The notes beneath the pieces were generated by a model. That model worked only from the letters and a program-made list of their open reading frames with translations. It was not told the DNA's origin and did not search any database. Shown here piece after piece: positions 8,581 to 13,823 of a DNA stretch of 64,000 nucleotides (position 1 is the stretch's first letter; every line of letters starts with the position of its first letter). The stretch comes from Caulobacter sp. CCUG 60055 (GTDB lineage Bacteria; Pseudomonadota; Alphaproteobacteria; Caulobacterales; Caulobacteraceae): contig NZ_PUIC01000017.1 of the NCBI RefSeq assembly GCF_022750545.1, positions 45,302-109,301 of the forward strand. Reading direction: 5' to 3'. The translations under genes were made by a program, and so were the position numbers.

Positions 8581-8905
8581 AAACCCGCGCGACGCCGAAT
8601 ATCGCCTGTTCGGCCAGGTCACGCTCGCCCTCATGGACGCCGCCAAGGCCGACGAGGGCGACCTGAAGACCCGCATCGAGGCGCTCGATTGGAACAAGCG
8701 CCTGTGGTCGGCGCTCGCCTCCGATTGCGCCAGCCCGAGCAACGCGCTGCCTGAATCCCTGCGCGCCCAGATCATCTCGATCAGCCTGTGGGTGAACCGC
8801 CACTCCAGCGCCGTGATGCGGCGCGAAGAGGATTTCGAGGCCCTGATCGACGTCAACCGCACCGTCATGCAGGGCCTGTCGGGCCAGGCCCAGGCCGCCG
8901 CCTGA
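8540..8905 (+). CDS. flaF: Flagellin synthesis regulator FlaF
   Basis: The 121-residue protein begins [28 protein letters not shown], typical of FlaF, and includes [15 protein letters not shown] and [13 protein letters not shown]. FlaF is needed for flagellin synthesis or secretion in Caulobacter and counteracts FlbT. The gene overlaps flbT by 41 bases and is followed by a strong hairpin, then the flagellin genes. Confidence is high from sequence and context together. Confidence 0.93.
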   Translation: MGLQAYQQAAARAENPRDAEYRLFGQVTLALMDAAKADEGDLKTRIEALDWNKRLWSALASDCASPSNALPESLRAQIISISLWVNRHSSAVMRREEDFEALIDVNRTVMQGLSGQAQAAA

Positions 8906-8960
8906 CCCCGCCTTCGCGGCGGGCCTGGCGCGGGAGGTCCGCGCCTCGTTTCCGGACGGT

Positions 8961-8999
8961 CGAACGGGCCGCGCATCCTCGGGGTGCGCGGCCCGTTCG
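8961..8999 (+). terminator. Long perfect hairpin after flaF
   Basis: The arms 8961-8975 and 8985-8999 are perfectly complementary over 15 bases (CGAACGGGCCGCGCA and its reverse complement), and the 9-base loop can pair 2-3 further bases. There is no T tract, so it may be a Rho-assisted end or mRNA-stabilising structure closing the flbT-flaF unit rather than a classic intrinsic terminator. Confidence 0.55.
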
Positions 9000-9037
9000 C
9001 GTCAGGCTTCCACGTAACCGCGTTTCCAGCCCCGTTC

Positions 9038-9061
9038 CGGCAGAACTTGCCGCCCGGCAAG
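9038..9061. promoter_or_regulatory. Overlapping palindromes upstream of flagellin 1 (candidate FlbD enhancer)
   Basis: CTTGCCG-CC-CGGCAAG (9046-9061) is a perfect 7-base inverted repeat, overlapped on the left by CGGCA-N5-TGCCG (9038-9052). It lies about 95-115 bases upstream of a sigma-54 core, the usual position for an enhancer. In Caulobacter the activator FlbD binds GC-rich ftr palindromes of this style. The binding protein here is inferred. Confidence 0.55.
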
Positions 9062-9153
9062 GCTGATCCGCGCCCATGCGGCGGCGGCGTCCGGGGGGCG
9101 CTGCGAAAGTTCAAGGAATTCAGGGCGCGGCCGCGGTCGCGGTCGCACGGGCT

Positions 9154-9170
9154 CTGGCCCGGGGCTTGCG
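9154..9170 (+). promoter_or_regulatory. Sigma-54 promoter of flagellin 1
   Basis: TGGCCCGGGGCTTGC has GG at 9156-9157 and GC at 9168-9169, exactly 10 bases apart, matching the -24/-12 consensus TGGCAC-N5-TTGC. Transcription would start near 9181, giving a leader of about 64 bases before the flagellin ATG at 9245. Confidence 0.8.
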
Positions 9171-9198
9171 ATGGCCGGGGCGGGCGAGAACGCCCTCC

Positions 9199-9216
9199 CG
9201 GCAAAAGCCGTCAAAA
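9199..9216 (+). promoter_or_regulatory. Flagellin 1 leader: small palindrome and shared GCCGTCAAAA box
   Basis: CGGCAAAAGCCG (9199-9210) is followed by GCCGTCAAAA (9207-9216) inside the predicted 5' untranslated leader. The same pair of elements, in the same order, lies in the leader of flagellin 2. FlbT is known to act on a flagellin leader, so this is a candidate recognition element, or a repressor site near the transcription start. Function is inferred. Confidence 0.4.
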
Positions 9217-9244
9217 ATTCCGACCAGAATGGAAGGTACCGACG

Positions 9245-10075
9245 ATGATCGCGAACTCGATCAATACGAACCTTGGCGCTCTCGTGGCGCTGCAAAACCT
9301 CACCGCGACCCAGGAGGACCTGACCACAACTCAGAACCGCATCAGCACCGGCCTGAAGATCGCGACGGCCAAGGACAACGGAGCCATCTGGGCTATCGCC
9401 CAGAGCCAACGTGCGGCCTCGACCTCGCTCGACTCGGTGAAGGATTCGCTTTCGCGCGTCTCCAGCACCGTCGACGTCGCCCTGGCGGCGGGTCAATCCG
9501 TGTCAGACCTGCTCACGCAGATGCAGCAGAAGGCCCTGGCGGCTTCGGACACCTCGCTGGACACGGCGAGCCGCGCCAAGCTCAACCAGGACTTCGTCTC
9601 GCTGCGCGATCAGATCACCAAGGCCATCACCAACGCGGACTTCAACGGCGCGAACCTGATCAAGGGGGGCGCCGTGGATCTGGCCGCCCTGGCCAACGCC
9701 GACGGTTCGTCCCGTCTGACGGTCAAGGCTCAGAATCTGTCGTTGGGCGGCGGCATCATCACGGTGGCTGCGACCGGGACCATCGGTACGGCGACCCTGG
9801 CCACGACCATGATCGCTACGATCAAGGCGTCGCTGGACAACGTCAACACCGCCCTGGCCAGCCTCGGCACGAGCTCGAAGGCGCTGAACACGCATCTGAC
9901 CTTCATCGGCAAGCTGAAGGACTCGCTCGACGCCGGCGTGGGCAACCTCGTCGACGCGGACCTGGCCAAGGAAAGCGCCCGGCTGCAGGCCCTGCAAAGC
10001 AAGCAGCAGCTCGGCATCCAGGCCTTGTCCATCGCGAACCAGTCGCCTCAGTCGCTGATGCAGCTGTTCAAATAG
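9245..10075 (+). CDS. Flagellin (first copy)
   Basis: The 276-residue protein has the flagellin D0/D1 N-terminus ([34 protein letters not shown]) and C-terminus ([30 protein letters not shown]), with a very short variable centre. This is the usual size in Caulobacter, whose flagellins lack large D2/D3 domains. The start ATG at 9245 is set by the conserved N-terminus and an AAGG upstream. It is driven by its own sigma-54 promoter and is the closest homologue of the next flagellin. It is probably a substrate of the FlmG-like glycosyltransferase and a target of FlbT. Confidence 0.95.
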   Translation: MIANSINTNLGALVALQNLTATQEDLTTTQNRISTGLKIATAKDNGAIWAIAQSQRAASTSLDSVKDSLSRVSSTVDVALAAGQSVSDLLTQMQQKALAASDTSLDTASRAKLNQDFVSLRDQITKAITNADFNGANLIKGGAVDLAALANADGSSRLTVKAQNLSLGGGIITVAATGTIGTATLATTMIATIKASLDNVNTALASLGTSSKALNTHLTFIGKLKDSLDAGVGNLVDADLAKESARLQALQSKQQLGIQALSIANQSPQSLMQLFK

Positions 10076-10083
10076 GTCGCGAC

Positions 10084-10117
10084 CGCCGGACGGGCAGCCC
10101 CCGTCCGGCGGGCCCTT
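10084..10117 (+). terminator. Hairpin terminator after flagellin 1
   Basis: CGCCGGACGGG and CCCGTCCGGCG pair perfectly over 11 bases (10084-10094 with 10100-10110) around a 5-base loop, followed by GGCCCTTTCCCC. The tail is only moderately T-rich. It separates the first flagellin from the second, which has its own promoter. Confidence 0.6.
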
Positions 10118-10132
10118 TCCCCTGATCGGCAT

Positions 10133-10186
10133 TTTTTGCCCATCGGGCGGGACTGTTTTGCCTATCGACGGCCCGCTGGGCAAAAA
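10133..10186. promoter_or_regulatory. Three related boxes upstream of flagellin 2 (candidate FlbD enhancer)
   Basis: TTTTTGCCCATCGGGC (10133-10148) and GCCCGCTGGGCAAAAA (10171-10186) are inverted copies with one mismatch in 16. Between them, TTTTGCCTATCG (10156-10167) is a third, partial copy in the first orientation. They lie about 85-140 bases upstream of a sigma-54 core, the expected place for FlbD-type enhancer sites. Confidence 0.55.
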
Positions 10187-10270
10187 CGACCGGGCTTCGG
10201 GCGTGTCGAAATCCGAAATAGTGCGCTGATTTTATTGGAAAACGTGCGGAGGTCTCCGCGTGGCGGGCGA

Positions 10271-10287
10271 GTGGCCCGGTCATTGCT
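10271..10287 (+). promoter_or_regulatory. Sigma-54 promoter of flagellin 2
   Basis: TGGCCCGGTCATTGCT has GG at 10273-10274 and GC at 10285-10286 with the required 10-base spacing. It is nearly identical in its -24 part to the promoter of flagellin 1 and sits at the same distance from its start codon (about 72 bases). Confidence 0.85.
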
Positions 10288-10298
10288 TCCTACCAAGC

Positions 10299-10324
10299 GG
10301 GCAAAATGCCCCCGGCCGTCAAAA
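10299..10324 (+). promoter_or_regulatory. Flagellin 2 leader: small palindrome and shared GCCGTCAAAA box
   Basis: GGGCAAAATGCCC (10299-10311) marks the predicted transcription start region and GCCGTCAAAA (10315-10324) follows, 43 bases before the ATG. The order and spacing mirror the flagellin 1 leader. Confidence 0.4.
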
Positions 10325-10357
10325 TGACGCCGGATCCCTTGAATAGGAACCATCGCC

Positions 10358-11182
10358 ATGGCGAGCATCAATACCAATGTGGGCGCGCTCGTCGCCCTGC
10401 AAAACCTGGCCGCGACCAGCAGCGAACTGCAAACCACGCAAGGTCGCATCAGCACCGGCCTCAAGATCGCCTCCGCCAAGGATGACGGCGCCATCTGGGC
10501 CATCGCCCAGAGCCAGCGCTCGACCTCCTCTTCGCTCGACTCGGTGAAGGACTCGCTCTCGCGCGTCTCCAGCACCATCGACGTCGCTCTGGCGGCCGGC
10601 CAATCGGTCTCGGACCTGCTCACCCAGATGCAGCAGAAGGCCCTGGCGGCTTCGGACACCTCGCTGGACACGGCGAGCCGCAGCAAGCTCAACCAGGACT
10701 TCGTCTCCCTGCGTGACCAGATCACCAAGGCCGTGTCGAACGCCGACTTCAACGGCGCCAACCTGATCAAGACCGGCGCCACCGACCTGGCCGCCCTGGC
10801 CAACGCCGACGGTACTTCGCGTCTGACGGTCAAGGCCCAGAGCTTGGCTCTCGGCGGGACCAACGTCACCGTGGCCGCCACCGCGACCATCGGCACGGCG
10901 ACCCTGGCCACGACCATGGTCGCCAGGATCAAGACCTCGCTGGACAACGTCAACACCGCTCTGGCCAGCCTCGGCACCGGCTCTAAGGCGCTGAACACGC
11001 ACCTGACCTTCATCGGCAAGCTGAAGGACTCGCTCGACGCCGGCGTGGGCAACCTCGTCGACGCCGACCTGGCGAAGGAAAGCGCCAAGCTGCAGGCTCT
11101 GCAAACCAAGCAGCAGCTGGGCATCCAGGCGCTGTCGATCGCGAACTCGTCCAGCCAATCGCTGCTGGGCCTGTTCCGCTAA
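10358..11182 (+). CDS. Flagellin (second copy)
   Basis: The 274-residue protein is very similar to the preceding flagellin; long runs such as [29 protein letters not shown] and [20 protein letters not shown] are shared. N- and C-terminal D0/D1 helices are complete and the central domain is minimal. It is presumably a filament subunit expressed from its own sigma-54 promoter. The ATG at 10358 is fixed by the [17 protein letters not shown] start. Multiple flagellins, partly redundant, are normal in Caulobacter. Confidence 0.95.
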   Translation: MASINTNVGALVALQNLAATSSELQTTQGRISTGLKIASAKDDGAIWAIAQSQRSTSSSLDSVKDSLSRVSSTIDVALAAGQSVSDLLTQMQQKALAASDTSLDTASRSKLNQDFVSLRDQITKAVSNADFNGANLIKTGATDLAALANADGTSRLTVKAQSLALGGTNVTVAATATIGTATLATTMVARIKTSLDNVNTALASLGTGSKALNTHLTFIGKLKDSLDAGVGNLVDADLAKESAKLQALQTKQQLGIQALSIANSSSQSLLGLFR

Positions 11183-11300
11183 TCGAAGCTTGGCGGCGGG
11201 GCCCAGGCTCCGCCTCCGGCCGCGGCGGCGGGGGCTTCGGTCTCCGCCGTCTCGCGGTTTCACCAGGAGGATTCGGCGGCGACGCCGACATCGTGGAGCA

Positions 11301-11594
11301 ATGAGCAAGGTAGGGATTACTCAGGCCGTTCCCGATCCGACCTTCGGCCAGACCCCGCAACCGCCCGCCGGAGACGTCGGGCTCATCGGCGCCGTCGGCG
11401 CCGCCGCCGTGTCCCAGGACGCCGCGGACCTGCGGTTGGTGATCGAGGAAGACCAGGCCGCCGGCACTTACGTCTACAAGACCATCGACCGGCGAACCGG
11501 AGAGGTGGTCAAGCAGCTGCCCCGCGAGGAGGTGCTGCGGATGCGCGAGGACCGGACCTATCGCCGAGGCGCGGTGATCGACGCCAAGGCCTGA
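11301..11594 (+). CDS. FlaG-like small flagellar protein
   Basis: The 97-residue protein starts at ATG 11301 with GGAG upstream; the longer open frame from 11190 lacks conserved character. Its second half, LRLVIEEDQAAGTYVYKTIDRRTGEVVKQLPREEVLRM, matches the FlaG pattern, in which such a strand-rich segment ends in VxQ(L/I)PxEExL. FlaG proteins influence filament length and are usually encoded beside flagellin or fliD. Here it lies between the second and third flagellins, which supports a filament-related role. Confidence 0.75.
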   Translation: MSKVGITQAVPDPTFGQTPQPPAGDVGLIGAVGAAAVSQDAADLRLVIEEDQAAGTYVYKTIDRRTGEVVKQLPREEVLRMREDRTYRRGAVIDAKA

Positions 11595-11605
11595 AGCCGC
11601 CCCAC

Positions 11606-11621
11606 GGGCGGGCTGCTTGCA
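11606..11621 (+). promoter_or_regulatory. Weak sigma-54-like core upstream of flagellin 3
   Basis: GGCGGGCTGCTTGC has GG at 11607-11608 and GC at 11619-11620, correctly spaced, with TTGCA at -12. However, the -24 element is poor and the implied leader would be about 155 bases, much longer than for flagellins 1 and 2. Treat as tentative. Confidence 0.25.
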
Positions 11622-11644
11622 CGGACGCTGCGGGACGCGGCGGC

Positions 11645-11674
11645 CGTTAACGTGCGTTTACGCGCGTTAACCAT
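11645..11674. promoter_or_regulatory. Three GTTAAC-like boxes at 10-base period, ending in CtrA half-site TTAACCAT
   Basis: GTTAAC (11646-11651), GTTTAC (11656-11661) and GTTAAC (11666-11671) repeat every 10 bases, within CG-flanked 10-mers. The last extends to TTAACCAT (11667-11674), a sequence known as a CtrA half-site. They lie 115-140 bases upstream of flagellin 3. One-turn spacing puts all boxes on one face of the helix. Confidence 0.5.
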
Positions 11675-11787
11675 ATGGACACCATGTCTTCCTAGCTTCC
11701 TTCGCAGACGGCGAGTCTTGCGAATCGGACGCTGCGTCGTCGAGCGCCGCGGATTGCGGGCTTCGTCCGGCGTCGGAGGAGAAGGCC

Positions 11788-12624
11788 ATGACGATTAGCG
11801 TGAACAACAATCAATCCGCGCTGATCGCGTTGCAGAACCTGAACCAGACCCAGGGCGACCTGCAGACCGTGCAGAACGCCATCAGCACGGGTCTGCGCAT
11901 CAACAATCCCAAGGACAACGCCGCGATCTGGGCCATCGCCCAGGGGCAGCGGGCCGACATCGGCGCGCTCGACGCGGTGAAGATGAGCCTGGACCGCGCG
12001 AACTCCATCGCGCAAGTGTCGATGACCGCTGGGCAATCCATCTCCGACACCCTGATCCAGATGAAGGCGAAGGTGACCGCCGCCCTGGACCCGTCGTTCG
12101 ACCCCAATTCGCGCAAGGCGCTCAACGCCGACTACGTCACGCTGCTGAACCAGGTCCAGCAGATGGTGAACAACGCCACCTTCGACGGGGCCAACATCCT
12201 CAACGGCTCGATGACCGGCAACATCAAGTTCCTGGCCAACGCCGACGCCAATTCGTTCCTGACGCTGTCGGTCAAGAACATGTCGCTGGGCGGGGCCATC
12301 ATCACCATGCCGGCCACCTCGACCATCAGCACGGTCACCATGGCCACCGCCGCGCTGGCGCAGATCCAGGCCACCATGGCCAATGTCAGCCAGGCGCTCG
12401 GCGACATGGGCGCCCAGGCCAAGCAGATCGAATCGCACAACACCTTCGTCGGCAAGCTGATGGACGTCCTGCAGAGCGGCGTGGGCAACCTCGTCGACGC
12501 GGATCTGGCCAAGGAGAGCGCCAAGCTGCAGGCCCTGCAGGTCAAGCAGCAGCTCGGGGCCCAGGCCCTGTCGATCGCCAACTCCGCGCCGCAGGTGGTG
12601 CTGTCGCTGTTCAAGCAGGGATAA
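11788..12624 (+). CDS. Flagellin (third, divergent copy)
   Basis: The 278-residue protein keeps the flagellin ends ([61 protein letters not shown]) but differs clearly from the first two, especially in residues 60-200, which are rich in Met and lack the [18 protein letters not shown] block. The start has GGAGGAGAAGGCC before the ATG. Its upstream region lacks a good sigma-54 promoter and instead has phased GTTAAC boxes. It may be a specialised segment-forming flagellin (Caulobacter FljJ-like), placed early near the hook; this is inferred. Confidence 0.93.
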   Translation: MTISVNNNQSALIALQNLNQTQGDLQTVQNAISTGLRINNPKDNAAIWAIAQGQRADIGALDAVKMSLDRANSIAQVSMTAGQSISDTLIQMKAKVTAALDPSFDPNSRKALNADYVTLLNQVQQMVNNATFDGANILNGSMTGNIKFLANADANSFLTLSVKNMSLGGAIITMPATSTISTVTMATAALAQIQATMANVSQALGDMGAQAKQIESHNTFVGKLMDVLQSGVGNLVDADLAKESAKLQALQVKQQLGAQALSIANSAPQVVLSLFKQG

Positions 12625-12649
12625 GCGGGAAGGGCGGCCATCTTCCCGC
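12625..12649 (+). terminator. Hairpin just after flagellin 3
   Basis: GCGGGAAG (12625-12632) pairs perfectly with CTTCCCGC (12642-12649) across a 9-base loop, immediately after the stop codon. No T tract follows, so it may protect the mRNA end rather than terminate. Confidence 0.4.
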
Positions 12650-12698
12650 CCGCGACCTGTTCCAACATCCTGCGACCTGATCAGACCGGAGTCCGCCG

Positions 12699-13043
12699 AT
12701 GACAACCGCCCGCGCCGTCCTGACCGGCCTCGCCGCCGTCGCCTGCCTGGCCGCTTCGCAGGCCCAGGCCTCGTCGCCGCAGTCCTGGGACCGCCTGCGC
12801 TCGCGGTCCGAGGCCGCCTGCATCCAGGCCAGCGGTTTTCGCGACGCCCGCATGACCGCCTACGCCGACAGCTTCGCCGCCTCGACGGTGGCGGTGATCG
12901 AGGGGACGTGGCCGCAGCGCCACATGAAGAACATGAAGGGGCGGGTGTTCTGCCTGTTCGACAAGCAGAGCGGCCGGGTCGAGGTCGCCGAGCCGCAGGC
13001 GGCCGGAAAATCGTTGATCCAACCCCTGTCCGAGCGCCCCTGA
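12699..13043 (+). CDS. Small exported protein of unknown function
   Basis: This 114-residue protein has a signal peptide ending around ASQAQASS (residues 20-26). The mature part holds two cysteines, in EAACIQASG and RVFCLFDKQ, that could form a disulfide, with ARMTAYADSFAASTVAVIEG between. It lies between flagellin 3 and the flmH-like gene, so a link to the flagellum or envelope is possible, but no family is recognised. Confidence 0.65.
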   Translation: MTTARAVLTGLAAVACLAASQAQASSPQSWDRLRSRSEAACIQASGFRDARMTAYADSFAASTVAVIEGTWPQRHMKNMKGRVFCLFDKQSGRVEVAEPQAAGKSLIQPLSERP

Positions 13044-13101
13044 GCGGCGGACGGGCCGGCGCCGGCGTGCTATAGATGAAGATAAGGAGCGCGCTCGACC
13101 T

Positions 13102-13656
13102 ATGATCGACCTGCGGGATCTTCGCGAAGACGATTGCGAACGCCTTTTCCTTTGGCGTCGCGAACGCGAGGTCGATCGCTGGATGAGCGACGGGGCGCCT
13201 GAAAGCCTCGATCACCACCAACGCTGGTTCGACGATTTCCGCGGCAATCCCGACCGCATGGGCTGGATCATCACCCGCAACGCCCAGCCGGCCGGCTTTC
13301 TCACCCTGTCCGGCCTCAACGGCCGGCATCGTCGGGCCGAATGGGGCTGGTACATCGGCGATCCCGAGGCGCGCGGCCGCGGCGCCGGCCGAGCCGCCCA
13401 GGCCTTGGGCCTGGACCGCGCGTTCGACCAGCTGGGGCTGGAGAAGATCTGGGCCCAGGTGCTGGCCGACAACGACACCGCGCTGAAGGCGCAGGCCGCC
13501 GCCGGCTTCCGCCGCGAGGGCTACATGCGCCGGCACGTGCTCAAGGACGGCCGATGGCGCGACGTGGTGCTGCTCGCCATCCTCGCCGACGAGTGGCGCG
13601 CGCGCCGGGACGCCGTCCTGCGCGGGCTGGCCGGATCGCATCTGATCGCCGCCTAG
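13102..13656 (+). CDS. flmH: PseH-type GNAT acetyltransferase, FlmH-like
   Basis: The 184-residue GNAT protein has the acetyl-CoA loop in WYIGDPEARGRGAGRAAQAL and the typical NxxAxxxxxxxGF region (NDTALKAQAAAGFRREGYMR). The ending HVLKDGRWRDVVLLAIL is that of PseH, which N-acetylates UDP-4-amino-4,6-dideoxy-N-acetyl-beta-L-altrosamine in pseudaminic acid synthesis. In Caulobacter the flagellin-modification gene flmH lies in the flagellin region, as here. Together with the FlmG-like protein it implies glycosylated flagellin. The other pse genes are outside the window. Confidence 0.78.
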   Translation: MIDLRDLREDDCERLFLWRREREVDRWMSDGAPESLDHHQRWFDDFRGNPDRMGWIITRNAQPAGFLTLSGLNGRHRRAEWGWYIGDPEARGRGAGRAAQALGLDRAFDQLGLEKIWAQVLADNDTALKAQAAAGFRREGYMRRHVLKDGRWRDVVLLAILADEWRARRDAVLRGLAGSHLIAA

Positions 13657-13748
13657 CGGGGCTTTGCGGCCCCATGGGGGGAGCCGACCGGCCCGCACGC
13701 CGAGCCTGGGCCGAGCCCAGCCGGATTTTCACCGCGCACGGTCGATGT

Positions 13749-13764
13749 GTTGACGGGCGTTAAC
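13749..13764. promoter_or_regulatory. GTTGAC/GTTAAC pair upstream of flaEY-like gene
   Basis: GTTGAC (13749-13754) and GTTAAC (13759-13764) are 10 bases apart, the same box and period as upstream of flagellin 3. They end 60 bases before the GTG start. A shared regulator is plausible. TTGACGG also resembles the Caulobacter housekeeping -35, so it may instead be a promoter element. Confidence 0.4.
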
Positions 13765-13823
13765 TTTTCGGAAGGCGAATCCGCGACAACCTGCCGCATA
13801 CCGCAACGGGAGCGGCGTCGCCG

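Noticed and set aside
11630..11680. Canonical CtrA TTAA-N7-TTAAC site
   Set aside because: Spacing of the TTAA boxes is 10 bases start-to-start (N6), so it is reported as phased boxes plus a half-site only.
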